NCBI RefSeq assembly: GCF_001613065.1
Contig: NZ_BDBQ01000002.1
Location: 62,001-126,000 of the forward strand
Source: Nocardia miyunensis NBRC 108239
Lineage (GTDB): Bacteria; Actinomycetota; Actinomycetes; Mycobacteriales; Mycobacteriaceae
Length of the DNA: 64,000 bases
Direction of reading: 5' to 3'
This document shows, piece after piece, positions 17,941-27,912 of this stretch. The notes under the pieces were generated by a model. That model had not been told where the DNA came from. It searched no databases and saw only the letters and a list, made by a program, of their open reading frames with translations. Position 1 is the stretch's first letter. Each line of letters opens with the position of its first letter. The position numbers were made by a program, and so were the translations under genes.

Positions 17941-18792
17941 ATGGCCGTATTCACCACCGGCGAGGCCGTCGCCCTCGACTTGCCCATCGCGCGAATTCCC
18001 ACGCGGGCCGCGGCGATGCTGATCGATCTGCTGTTCCAGGCGTCGCTGGGCGCGCTGCTGGTTCTGCTGATCGGCGCGGTCATGGCGGAGTTCGAGCCGG
18101 ACACCGCCTGGTTGCAGACCGTGGCGCTGGTCGTCTTCGTCGCCGTCCTGGTCGGATATCCGGTCACCTGCGAGACCCTGCTGCGCGGGCGCACCATCGG
18201 CAAGATCGCGCTGGGCCTGCGAGTGGTCCGCGGGGACGGCGGGCCGATCGATTTCCGCCACGCGCTCACCCGCGGCCTGACCTGGGTCATCGTCGACTTC
18301 TGGAGCCTGGGCGGATTCGGCGTGGTCGCGGTGCTCACCTCGCTGTGCTCCCCGCGCGGCCGCCGCGTCGGCGACGTACTCGCCGGCACCGTCGTCGTCC
18401 ACGATCGCGCGCGAATCCCCATGCCCGCCTTGGCCGTCGCCCCACCTTGGCTGCAGGACTGGGCACAGCACCTGGACCTGTCCGGCCTCACCGAGGACCT
18501 GGCCCTGCCCATCCGCCAATACCTCACCCGCTACCCGACCCTCACCTTCGAGGTCCAGTACACCCTGGGCACCACCCTGGTCAACGCGGTCTGCACCCAA
18601 CTCCGCGTCCCCGTCCCCAGCGCCTACCCACCCCTGCAAATCCTCGGCGCGCTGATCTCCGAACGCCAACGCCGCACCCTGACCCGTCCCCAAACCCGTA
18701 CGGCCACACCACTTCTCATCGGCGCCTCATCGTTCACCCCGACGCCGTTGGCCCCGGGACCTGCCGACACGTCCTGGACGCGTCCGGCCTGA
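17941..18792 (+). CDS. RDD family membrane protein
   Basis: A 283-residue protein with an RDD domain over residues 12-150. R19 in the first helix and the GRTIGKIALGLRVV motif (about 84-97) are typical of the family. The helices LLFQASLGALLVLLIGAVM and TVALVVFVAVLVGYPV are clear. RDD proteins are small multipass membrane proteins, some linked to ion or solute transport. The C-terminal 130 residues are soluble and unassigned. It ends 15 bases from the convergent HIT gene. Confidence 0.88.
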   Translation: MAVFTTGEAVALDLPIARIPTRAAAMLIDLLFQASLGALLVLLIGAVMAEFEPDTAWLQTVALVVFVAVLVGYPVTCETLLRGRTIGKIALGLRVVRGDGGPIDFRHALTRGLTWVIVDFWSLGGFGVVAVLTSLCSPRGRRVGDVLAGTVVVHDRARIPMPALAVAPPWLQDWAQHLDLSGLTEDLALPIRQYLTRYPTLTFEVQYTLGTTLVNAVCTQLRVPVPSAYPPLQILGALISERQRRTLTRPQTRTATPLLIGASSFTPTPLAPGPADTSWTRPA

Positions 18793-18807
18793 ACCCGCCG
18801 CCGACGA

Positions 18808-19152
18808 CTACCGACGAGAAACGAACCGCGCCACACCTTCTCCCGCGGCGACATGCAGGTGAAGGTGCCGGTTGTGCTGCTCATCGCCGAGAGTGGTCAG
18901 CACCTGGCAACCACCATGTGCATCGACGAAACCTCGCGTGACCTCCTGCACGACCTGCAGCAGGTCAGCGCTCAGTCCAGGCTCCAACTCCAGCAGCGAC
19001 CGAACATGCCGCTTCGGAACAACGATCACGTGATCGGTCCCGAACCCGCGAACCGGCGGGCGAAAGGCCAGCACCTGCTCGGTCTCTCGGACCACATCCA
19101 CATCGATCAGCTTCGGGACGACCTCATCGCAATACCAATCCGGCTCTCGCAT
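18808..19152 (-). CDS. HIT family nucleotide-binding protein
   Basis: A 114-residue protein from the ATG at 19152, with AGGG upstream. The histidine triad is complete: H96-L-H98-L-H100 in HNRHLHLHVAAG. The preceding HVIVVPKRHVRSLLEL segment is the usual HIT core. HIT proteins hydrolyse or transfer nucleoside monophosphates from Ap4A, NDP-hexoses or AMP-lysine-type substrates; the substrate cannot be told here. It sits downstream of a phosphotransferase gene, 65 bases away and possibly co-transcribed. Confidence 0.85.
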   Translation of the reverse strand: MREPDWYCDEVVPKLIDVDVVRETEQVLAFRPPVRGFGTDHVIVVPKRHVRSLLELEPGLSADLLQVVQEVTRGFVDAHGGCQVLTTLGDEQHNRHLHLHVAAGEGVARFVSRR

Positions 19153-19217
19153 CTCCGCAACCCTACGACCGGGACCGAGATCGATTGGGAGAGCCGACTT
19201 TCGGCCCGCACGGTCGT

Positions 19218-20183
19218 TCAATCGAGTCTGGTCGCGGTTGTGGGCCTGGAATGGGCTGCCGCGGGTTGCTCGGCACGGCTGCCGAAATCGCGGTGTTCGG
19301 CGAGGATTTCGTCGATCAGGCGCCGGGTTCGGGTCTCGGTGCCGGGGGCCGAGGTGTCATGTTCGGTCAGGGTCAGCAGTGCTTTCCAGAGCGCCCAGCC
19401 GCGGGCTCGTGCCCACGTGCCGGTGTCGTGGCGGACGGTTCGGCGGAAGGCTTCTCGGCTTCGTCCGGACAGTTTCGTCCAGGCGAGGACGAGGTCGCAG
19501 GCGGGGTCGCCGACTCCGCAGGTGCCGAAATCGATGACAGCTGTGAGCTTTCCGTTGTCGATCAGCAGGTTTCCGGGGGCGATATCGCCGTGGAACCATA
19601 CCGGACTTCGGTTCCATCGGCCGGCGACGGCGGTGTTCCAGACGGCGGTGGCCAGGGTGACGTCGATGCGATCGGTGAGAGAGTTCAGGCGGTCGCGGGT
19701 CTCCCGGTCGTAGTGGCTCAGTGAGCCGCCGCGATAGAAGCTGTGCGCGCCGGCCATCGGTGCACCGGCGGTGTCGCAGGCTTGCAGGGCACGGATGAAT
19801 TCGGCGACCGAGACGGCGAATTCGGTCGGGTTGTCGATGCGGGCATGGTCGGCCGACTCGCCGGGGATCCAACGGCGCACCGACCACGGGAACCGGTATC
19901 CGAGGTCGGGAACGCCGACGCCGACGATGGTCGGAACCGAGGCCGGCAGCATGGGGGCAAGGCGCGGTAACCAACGGCTTTCCTTCGAGACCGCGGGCGC
20001 GTAATCGGCGGCGGTAGGCAGTCGCACTGTCTTGGCTTCGCCGAGGCGGTAGGTCCGGTTGTCCCAACCGTCGCTCGCCACCGGTGTCACCGATAGGTGC
20101 CGCCATTGCGGAAACTGTGCTGCGATCAGGGCCGCGACGAGGTCGGCGGTGATCCCCGCCCGGCCGTCCGCTGAATCAGCCAT
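19218..20183 (-). CDS. Aminoglycoside phosphotransferase-family (APH) kinase
   Basis: A 321-residue protein from the ATG at 20183 (GAGGA site 7 bases upstream). The kinase-fold catalytic loop H198-G-D200-IAPGN205 and the metal-binding D218-F-G are present, after an N-lobe with the SDGWDNRTYRLG segment. Members phosphorylate aminoglycosides, macrolides, homoserine or other small alcohols. Nothing in the sequence shows that this one confers resistance. It probably belongs to a short insert with the HIT and DHFR-like genes between the RDD and DUF58 genes. Confidence 0.85.
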   Translation of the reverse strand: MADSADGRAGITADLVAALIAAQFPQWRHLSVTPVASDGWDNRTYRLGEAKTVRLPTAADYAPAVSKESRWLPRLAPMLPASVPTIVGVGVPDLGYRFPWSVRRWIPGESADHARIDNPTEFAVSVAEFIRALQACDTAGAPMAGAHSFYRGGSLSHYDRETRDRLNSLTDRIDVTLATAVWNTAVAGRWNRSPVWFHGDIAPGNLLIDNGKLTAVIDFGTCGVGDPACDLVLAWTKLSGRSREAFRRTVRHDTGTWARARGWALWKALLTLTEHDTSAPGTETRTRRLIDEILAEHRDFGSRAEQPAAAHSRPTTATRLD

Positions 20184-20457
20184 CGGGTCATCCTCGGGCC
20201 TGGTCGGCGGTCCCGGCAACCGATTTCCGACCGGACGGCGCGTGGCGTTGCGCGGTCTCTGCTTCGCACCTCAACGTGGTACCCGGCCGCACTGTCGCAT
20301 CGATTCTCGTCGGCCCGCTGGCTCCCATGCCGACTCCGTTGCTTCGTGGAGTGTTGATGACGCTCGGTGTCGCCCCTGTCGCCAATGGGGGTCCGCGTCG
20401 GGGAAGTGGTGTAAGGATCTGTGGAGCGGGCTGTCCGTCTTCGTCGAGGAGGAGTTC

Positions 20458-21018
20458 ATGTTGCGGGTGGTCTACTCGATGGGCGTGTCGGTGGATGGTT
20501 TCATCGCGGGGCCGGGGGACGACATCGGCTGGACCGCGCCTGATGCGGAGCAGTTTCGGTTTCATGTCGAGCAGACTCGGGAGATCGCCGCGCATCTGTG
20601 TGGGCGGGGGCTCTACGAGGCGATGCTGGTGTGGGAGACCGCTGAGGAGACGATGTCCGATGCGACGGAGTTGGAGTTCGCGCGGATCTGGCGGCCGATT
20701 CCGAAAGTGGTGTTCTCCCGGACGTTGACCTCGGTGGCGGGCAACGCTCGGCTGGCCACCGACGACATCACGACGGAGATCGATCGGCTCCGCGATCAGC
20801 CGGGCGAGGGCGTGGTGGCCATCGGCGGGGCGCACCTGGCCGCGGCGGCCATCGCCGAGGACCTGATCGACGAATACCGCCTGTTCGTCAACCCGATAGT
20901 GCTCGGTGGCGGGACCCCTTACTTCACGCCGTTCGCCGGATACCGCGATCTGCGGCTGATCGAATCCCAGACCTTCAACACCCACGTCGTCTACCTTCGC
21001 TACCAGCGCATACGCTGA
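20458..21018 (+). CDS. Dihydrofolate reductase family protein (RibD_C-like)
   Basis: A 186-residue protein with start MLRVVYSMGVSVDGFIAG after an excellent GAGGAGGAG site. It has the YxxxxSVDGFIAGP opening, a central LCGRGLYEAML segment and the C-terminal VVAIGGAHLAAAAIAEDLIDEYRLFVNPIVLGGGTPYF motif of the YyaP/YwjB-like branch. It probably binds NADPH; the substrate is unknown. It is divergent from the phosphotransferase gene. Confidence 0.85.
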   Translation: MLRVVYSMGVSVDGFIAGPGDDIGWTAPDAEQFRFHVEQTREIAAHLCGRGLYEAMLVWETAEETMSDATELEFARIWRPIPKVVFSRTLTSVAGNARLATDDITTEIDRLRDQPGEGVVAIGGAHLAAAAIAEDLIDEYRLFVNPIVLGGGTPYFTPFAGYRDLRLIESQTFNTHVVYLRYQRIR

Positions 21019-21198
21019 CCTCGGGCGTCGAGTCATACTTCCCGATATTTGCGCGCCCAGCCGTTCCAGCGGGAAGGTCGACGTCCGGGATCTGCCGCCA
21101 TCGTCGATCGCCTCAGCCCTGTTCACCGGGCAGCGATCGACCGCATCCGCGGGATGGACATCGGCCATGGTCCGGACCGGCGTATTACGCCCGGCGGG

Positions 21199-22515
21199 TT
21201 ACATGGCTCCGGATTTCTTCAGTTCGAGGTATTCGTCGGCCAGGGCTTCGGGGAGGCGGCTGGGTGAGGTGGCTACCACGTCTATTCCCTTGCGGCGCAA
21301 GGATTCCTGGACCAGGGCGCGTTCGGCGAGCAGGTTTTCGGCGGCGGCCGCGGTGTAGATCTCCGGGGTGCTGGCGCGGTGGGTGGCGGCGGTCGCTATA
21401 TCGGGGTCGGTGACCGAGACGAGCAGCACTCGATGACGCTGGGCCAGGACGGGCAGGACCGGGAGGAGATTCTCCTCGACCATCGCGCCGTCGAGACCGG
21501 TGAACCAGACGACCAGGCTGCGGCGGCGGGCGCGTTGGACCGCGGCGCGAACCATGGCCTCGGTGTCGGTGTCGACCAGGGCGGGCACGATGCCTGCCAG
21601 GGCGTGCATCAGTTTGGGTTGCAGGCCCCGGCCGCTGCCGGTGCGGACCTCGGCGCGGACCTGACGGTCGTAGGCGAGCAGGGCCACGGTGTCTCCGGCC
21701 GCGGCGGCCAGTCCGCCCAGCAGGAGCGCGGCCTCGATACTCGTTTCCAGACGGGTGGCCTCGGCGCTGCCGGAGGTGCCGCCGCCGACCAGTCCGGCGC
21801 TGTATCGGCCGGTATCGAGCAGCAGCAGGACGTGCCGATTGCGTTCCGGACGCCAGGTGCGCACCAGGACGTCACTGGCGCGGGCGGTGGCGCGCCAATC
21901 GATCGCGCGCACGTCGTCACCGGCGACATACTCACGGAAGGAATCGAATTCGGCTCCCTGACCGCGGATGTTCACCACATTGCGGCCCTCGAGCTGCTGT
22001 AGCTGGCGGACCTTCGAGGCGAGGACGCGTTCACTGCGGAACGGCGGCAGCGCGCGCACGCGAGCGGGGACCTGCTTGCGGATCTGCCGTCCGGCCAGGC
22101 CGAGTGGGCCCAGCAGGCGAACGGTTACCGGTCCGGCCGCGCGATCACCGCGACCAGCTGGGGTCAGGGCGGTGACGAGTCTGGTCCGGGTGTTCGGACC
22201 GAGCTTCAGCCGGTGAGTGCGGCGGTCGGCGCGGACGCTGTCGGGCCAGTCGTCCCACAGCATGCCGCGCGCGGTGCGGTGGCCGCGGTTGGTCACCGTG
22301 AGTTCCACCGCGGCCTCGTACCCGACGCGCACGGTGGTCAGATCCGCGCGGGCGAGTTCCAGATCCGCGCCGCGGGCCGACGCACTCGCATCGATCACGA
22401 TCAGCAGAGCCAGCAGCGCGGTCATCGCTACCACGCCCACCCACGAGGGCAGCACGACCATGACGAGCACCGCGGCGACCGCCGCGATCACGGCCAGTCG
22501 GCCGGTGACAACCAT
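21199..22515 (-). CDS. DUF58 (von Willebrand-like) membrane protein
   Basis: A 438-residue protein with two N-terminal membrane helices (about 4-40), a beta-sandwich region, and the DUF58 signature GAEFDSFREYVAGDDVRAIDWRATAR-type motif near 195-215, followed by a vWA-like fold (HVLLLLDTGRYSAG). DUF58 proteins are encoded with MoxR ATPases, which are thought to load metal or remodel them. The gene is the last of a four-gene set and starts 4 bases after moxR. Confidence 0.9.
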   Translation of the reverse strand: MVVTGRLAVIAAVAAVLVMVVLPSWVGVVAMTALLALLIVIDASASARGADLELARADLTTVRVGYEAAVELTVTNRGHRTARGMLWDDWPDSVRADRRTHRLKLGPNTRTRLVTALTPAGRGDRAAGPVTVRLLGPLGLAGRQIRKQVPARVRALPPFRSERVLASKVRQLQQLEGRNVVNIRGQGAEFDSFREYVAGDDVRAIDWRATARASDVLVRTWRPERNRHVLLLLDTGRYSAGLVGGGTSGSAEATRLETSIEAALLLGGLAAAAGDTVALLAYDRQVRAEVRTGSGRGLQPKLMHALAGIVPALVDTDTEAMVRAAVQRARRRSLVVWFTGLDGAMVEENLLPVLPVLAQRHRVLLVSVTDPDIATAATHRASTPEIYTAAAAENLLAERALVQESLRRKGIDVVATSPSRLPEALADEYLELKKSGAM

Positions 22516-22519
22516 TGCG

Positions 22520-23499
<980 letters not shown>

Positions 23500-23503
<4 letters not shown>

Positions 23504-24570
23504 GCGATCTCCGACTCGATTCGGTCCAGTTGTGCGGCAATCATTTCCAGGGTGGCGTCATCGGCCACCGGGCCGAACAGCACCGCACCCAGCAGGTTCG
23601 GGTCCGTGCGGGTGCGGGCGCCGACGGCCGCGATCACCCGATCCGGTGGTGCGTCGGCGGTCAGGCCCAGGATCGGGCGGATCCGGCGCATGGTGGCCGC
23701 GCGCAGTTTCGCCGCGGTGTGGTCACGATCGGACGATCTGCGGTACAGCGCGGCCTGACCGGCGAGCAGTTCGTTCGCCGCGACCTGGACCGGGCGTGGT
23801 TCGCCGACCAGCGCGCCGCGTCGGCGGGCCCGCCACCACACCACGATGGCGGCGCAGATCAGCCATTGCAGGCCGCCGTAGGCGAGCCAGTGCGGCAGCC
23901 GGTCGAAGATCGAATCATCGCCCGCGCCGCCCGGCCTAGGCGTCGGCGGTGGGGGCGGCGGTTCATCGGGGAACGGATTGTGCTGCGGCGGTGGGGGTGT
24001 CGGTGGGGCCTTCGGCGCGCCGGACAGGTGCAGCAGGACGTAGACGATCACCGCCAGAAGTACGACGCCCAGCACCGCGGCCCAGAACTTGGGGTTGCGC
24101 AGCAGTTCGGGCAGCGGCGGGATGCGCCATTGCCTCGGGCGGCTTTCGGGTGTGACCGTGTCGACCGGCTCGTCCGGTGGCGGTGGGGCGAGCGAGTAGC
24201 GGTCGGCGTGTTCCAGGAGACGGTATTCGGCCTCGGTGGCGGGACGGCCGCCGTAGACGACCTCGTCGAAATTGCGTGCCGCATCGGGAAGTTCGGTGGC
24301 CTGGGCGGTTGTCGCGGCATTCGCGGCGGTCTCCCGGGCGGTGCGGGAACGCTGGACCTCGAGCAGTCCGCCCTGTTCCAGACCGCGTACGACCGCGCGG
24401 AACCGCTCTCGCAACGCGGTGGTGAAATCGCTGTGCAGGGCGGCCTGTTCGGCGGCGCCGCGATGTGCGCCCGCCGGGCCGAGCTGCGGTGGCGGGGGCG
24501 CCGCGCCCGGATCCGGTTGTCCGGGAACGGATTCCGATTGCGGGAGGGGAGGCGGATCGTCGCGGCTCAC
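23500..24570 (-). CDS. DUF4129 domain membrane protein
   Basis: A 356-residue protein with a GTG start overlapping the preceding gene (GTGA). It has a Pro-rich N-tail, a soluble helical region, and membrane helices at FWAAVLGVVLLAVIVYVLL (about 175-195) and WLAYGGLQWLICAAIVVWW (about 235-253). The C-terminal domain with LLAGQAALYRRSSDRDHTAAKLR resembles the DUF4129 module often fused to transglutaminase-like proteins in MoxR operons. The function is unknown. Confidence 0.8.
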
Positions 24571-25490
24571 CGCGCAGTCTCCGTATTACGGTGTGCCGGA
24601 ACGGGAATGCGCACATCCCAAGCCTCGCGGCGGCAGCGCCGATCGATGTAGCCGACCACGCTGGTCGCCGAATCGACGACCTCGGCGAAGGCCGCGATCA
24701 GCAGGACGCTCGCGGTGGCCAGCACGATCACCGCCCAGCGGTGTGTACCGGAGAAATTCGAGACGAACAACGGCAGCCCGAGCAGCGGCACGGCGACCCC
24801 CAGCAGCAGCGCGCGCAGCGACGACCACAGCCCGGTGAGCCGCCATTCCGCCCCGGCGGCAAGGATTTTCGCCCTCCCCACGGCACCACCATACGATGCG
24901 GATTCCGCGAACAGCACCGGGACAACGCACATTCGCCGCGCCCGCAGCCAGCCCACCAGCGGTACCGCGCCGAGCACCCCGATGAACGCCAGGGCCAGGC
25001 CCACGGCCGGAACAAGCACGCCGATCACCGTATACAGCAGCCGATCGAGCACCAGCGGGCCGAACTTCTCGCCGAACCGGCGCAGCGCCGCACGCCAGGT
25101 GAGCGAACCACCCTGAATTCGCGCCACCCCGATCGGCACGGTGACTCCGCGCAGGAACAGCCGTAGCAGCCAGGCGGCGACGGCCGTGGAAAGGATTGCC
25201 GACCAGGCGGTTCCGGTATCCGAACCGTCGGTGAGGATGGAAAAGCCGGACGTTGTCGCGATGACCAGATCCTCGGCCAGCACCAGCCCGGCGACGACGA
25301 AGACGATCAGTTTCCGTACGTCCGCCTGAATCACCGCGAACGGCAGATCCACCGATTCCCGAAACGACAGCGGCCGCACCGGAATGGATTCGGCCCCGTC
25401 GAGCCCCGATATCGGCGCGCCGGACACCGCACTCGACCCGGTCCGACTCGGGGGCGGACCGGCGTGATCGGCGGCGGCAGCGGGAAACAC
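24567..25490 (-). CDS. Multipass membrane protein of the MoxR/DUF58 operon
   Basis: A 307-residue protein from the GTG at 25490; longer upstream readings begin in low-quality sequence. Several helices are visible: LIVFVVAGLVLAEDLVIATT, ILSTAVAAWLLRLFLRGV, VIGVLVPAVGLALAFIGVLGAVPLV and the C-terminal AVIVLATASVLLIAAFAEVVD. No catalytic motif was seen. In mycobacteria a conserved membrane protein also heads the DUF4129-moxR2-DUF58 set. It shares a 4-base overlap (GTGA) with the DUF4129 gene. Confidence 0.72.
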   Translation of the reverse strand: MFPAAAADHAGPPPSRTGSSAVSGAPISGLDGAESIPVRPLSFRESVDLPFAVIQADVRKLIVFVVAGLVLAEDLVIATTSGFSILTDGSDTGTAWSAILSTAVAAWLLRLFLRGVTVPIGVARIQGGSLTWRAALRRFGEKFGPLVLDRLLYTVIGVLVPAVGLALAFIGVLGAVPLVGWLRARRMCVVPVLFAESASYGGAVGRAKILAAGAEWRLTGLWSSLRALLLGVAVPLLGLPLFVSNFSGTHRWAVIVLATASVLLIAAFAEVVDSATSVVGYIDRRCRREAWDVRIPVPAHRNTETAR

Positions 25491-25636
25491 GGGCCCGAGT
25501 CTAACCGTGATTCGCCGCCTGAAAACCTTTCCGCCGTACCCGCACCCCTTGCACGAATTCGCACCCCTTCCAGCGCACAACCGCACCCTCTATATGGGTT
25601 CGCCGCACCCCGACTACGCCTTGGGCGCGGCGGCCG

Positions 25637-26287
25637 TCATCGCCTGGCGTGCTGCCAAACCCGGCCGCCGACCTCGATCCAGCCGTCCGGCCGCGGATCG
25701 GTCATGATCTGCGATCCGCGGCCCTGCGTGATGGTCAGCGACCGTCCCAGAGCCGCGGTGAGCTGGATCGCGGCCGCGCCGGTCGCCTCGTCCTCATCGA
25801 TGGCGTCACCGCGCCCCGGGAACGCGCGCGCCCGGACCCGCCCGGCCGCCTCGTCCTGCCAGGCCCACGCGTAGATCCACGCACCCGGCGGCGGCACCTC
25901 GAGCGCGTCCACCGCGGCGGCGGAATCGTATCGGCGCAGCGTGCGCGTAGGCGCCCACTCGGGACGTGCTGTGATCCAGGTGAATTCGCCGTCGTGCCGC
26001 ACCCCGACCCGCCCTGACCTGGTCACGAGTTCGGCCGCGTCGAGCAGCCAGGCCGTCCCGACACACGGATGCCCCGCGAACGGCAGCCGCATCGACGGCG
26101 TCCAGATATCCATGACACCTCGCGCGGCGTCATCGAGAAATACCGTCTCGCTGAATCCCAGCTCCCGCGCCACCTCGAGCCGCCCGGCATCCGCCGGGAC
26201 CACCGACCCGTCCCGAATCACCCCCAGCTCGTTCCCGAATTGCCCGCCGGGGCCACAGAACACGCGAACCACGTCGAAATCGATCAC
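25637..26287 (-). CDS. PhzF family isomerase-like protein
   Basis: A 216-residue protein from the GTG at 26287 (VIDFDVVRVF); a TTG at 26305 is an alternative. It has the PhzF opening with GPGGQFGNELGVI, FSETVFL and the strongly conserved MRLPFAGHPCVGTAWLL, then EDEATGAAAIQLTAALGRSLTITQGRGSQI near the C-terminus. It is shorter than usual PhzF (about 280), with the middle reduced. Relatives isomerise or epimerise small metabolites; no phenazine genes are nearby. Confidence 0.85.
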   Translation of the reverse strand: MIDFDVVRVFCGPGGQFGNELGVIRDGSVVPADAGRLEVARELGFSETVFLDDAARGVMDIWTPSMRLPFAGHPCVGTAWLLDAAELVTRSGRVGVRHDGEFTWITARPEWAPTRTLRRYDSAAAVDALEVPPPGAWIYAWAWQDEAAGRVRARAFPGRGDAIDEDEATGAAAIQLTAALGRSLTITQGRGSQIMTDPRPDGWIEVGGRVWQHARR

Positions 26288-26317
26288 CCGACCAGTGAAC
26301 CGCAAAACGAATGCCGA

Positions 26318-26586
26318 TCAGAGCGGAACGATCTCCACCGTGTCGTCCAAGCCGCGGAAATCCACGACATTTCGGGTGAACAGCGGCAGGGACCGTGCCG
26401 AAGCGATCGCGGGATCAGCAAATCCATCCGTCGCGGGCGTGGGTCACGCTCCGCCGCGATCGTCAGAGCGACCAGAGAGCCGCAGCGAATGGCGGCGGCT
26501 TCGTCGAAAGGAAGTGGATCCAACTCGACGAGGGCAGCGCCCAGTTGTTCGTCTCGGGCTGCACGGGTTGCGGCGTCCTTTGCCAT
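26318..26586 (-). pseudogene. Degenerate PIN-domain (VapC-like toxin) remnant, frameshifted
   Basis: In one frame (from about 26586) the protein reads LGAALVELDPLPFDEAAAIRCGSLVALTIAAE and then PRRMDLLI, typical of the middle of VapC-like PIN domains. Near base 26416 the frame is lost, and the following frame continues with PAIASARSLPLFTRNVVDF and RGLDDTVEIV to the TGA ending at 26318, the normal PIN C-terminus. The N-terminal part with the first catalytic Asp (LLDTN-like) and a recognisable antitoxin are missing. It is judged inactive. Confidence 0.75.
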
Positions 26587-26952
26587 GACTACACATTTCA
26601 GGATTCCGATCCACCTGGACAAGAGGCCGGACAGGCGTCGATCGAGCTGTCGACGATAGGGGGTCGAACTGGACCCCGATGTAGCTGTCATCCTCCGTTC
26701 GAGCGATCCGGGCCATCGTTCGTATCGGCTCGAGTGCGGGCAGGATTCGCCTGCTGACGCCTTCGGTCGACCAGGTTCGGGTATCCGTGGACGAGTCTGA
26801 ACGCACAACTCGAGATCCTGTCAGGGTGCGGCGAGGGTGATGCCGCGTCTGGTGCAGGAATGCGGGGTGGGTTCGCGTTGTATCACTTGGTTACGACGAT
26901 TACCTGATTTCAGCGGGTGGATTTCGGTCCATCGTGGGAAGGTGCTGGGCCG
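26587..26952. other. 366-base gap between the PIN remnant and the LysR gene
   Basis: No coding frame with recognisable product was found. It presumably includes lost 5' sequence of the toxin locus and the promoter of the LysR gene; I saw no clear -35/-10 pair and no convincing T-N11-A operator. Confidence 0.4.
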
Positions 26953-27909
26953 ATGACGCTTCGTCAGTACGAATACGCCCTGGCTGTTGCGGAGACGGGG
27001 TCGGTGACGGCGGCGGCGGAGTTGTTGCATGTCGCACAACCGTCGATGTCCCAGCAAATTCGGGGGTTGGAGCGGGAGCTCGGGGTGCAGTTGTTCGCGC
27101 GTACGCCAACGGGGCTGGTGCCGACCGTGGTCGGGCGGGCGTTTCTGCGGGAGGCGCAGGTCGCGGTGAGTGCATCGCGGCGGGCGCGGGCCACGGCGCG
27201 GGCGGCTGCCGACGAGCTCGAGGGAGAATTGCTGGTCGCGGTGCAGATGGGGTTGGGCACGCAGCAGTTGCCACGGGCGCTGGGGGCTTTGCGCAACCGG
27301 TTTCCCCGGTTGGAGGTGACCGTGTTCGAGGAGCCGAATCCGGCCGAGCTGGAACGCCTCGGGCGACGGGGTGTACTGGATCTGGTGCTGGTGGCCGCGC
27401 CGTGTGAGGAGGGTGCGGCGCAGGCTCACCACCTCGGTGACGAGGAATTCGTCGTGGTGCTCGGTGAGGGCCACCGGCTGCTCGCGGCGGAACGGGTCGA
27501 CCTGCGGGAGCTCGAGGGGGAACCGTGGGTGCGGTTCGATCGGGACGGTGCGCTGGACGGTGTGCTGCGAGACGCGTTGCGGGACAACGAAATCGCCCCG
27601 ATGACGGTCGCGCGGGTATCCCAGGCGGCGACGGCCGTGCGCTGGGCCTCGCACGGGATGGGGGTCACGCTCGTCCCGGCTTCCGCTGTGCCGCACGGAT
27701 ACTGCCATCTCGCGCGCCCGGTGTCGCCGGTCGTATCCCAGCCCGTCGTCGCCGCGGTCCGGCGCGATCCCGGCCCCGCGGAGCGGGCATTGCTGGAACT
27801 TCTGCTGCGCGAGGACTGGTGCCGAGCCGTCCCCGAAGACGTGCTGCGCGCCTCTTCGAGCGCCGTTGTCGAGCACGGGAATAACCGCGGCCCCGCCCGT
27901 GTCGGATGA
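26953..27909 (+). CDS. LysR family transcriptional regulator
   Basis: A 318-residue protein. The start MTLRQYEYALAVAETGSVT is at the normal LysR N-terminus. The winged HTH spans residues 1-60 (AAAELLHVAQPSMSQQIRGLERELG), followed by a linker helix and a substrate-binding domain (from about 90) with EPNPAELERLGRRGVLDLVLV. Such proteins usually activate a neighbouring gene in response to a small molecule. The alpha/beta hydrolase gene begins 3 bases after it on the same strand, and is a likely partner although LysR targets are more often divergent. Confidence 0.92.
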   Translation: MTLRQYEYALAVAETGSVTAAAELLHVAQPSMSQQIRGLERELGVQLFARTPTGLVPTVVGRAFLREAQVAVSASRRARATARAAADELEGELLVAVQMGLGTQQLPRALGALRNRFPRLEVTVFEEPNPAELERLGRRGVLDLVLVAAPCEEGAAQAHHLGDEEFVVVLGEGHRLLAAERVDLRELEGEPWVRFDRDGALDGVLRDALRDNEIAPMTVARVSQAATAVRWASHGMGVTLVPASAVPHGYCHLARPVSPVVSQPVVAAVRRDPGPAERALLELLLREDWCRAVPEDVLRASSSAVVEHGNNRGPARVG

Positions 27910-27912
27910 GCC

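Noticed and set aside
19218-20183. Reading the phosphotransferase as an antibiotic resistance gene
   Set aside because: Only the general APH fold motifs are visible; the family includes many housekeeping kinases and the context shows no resistance locus.
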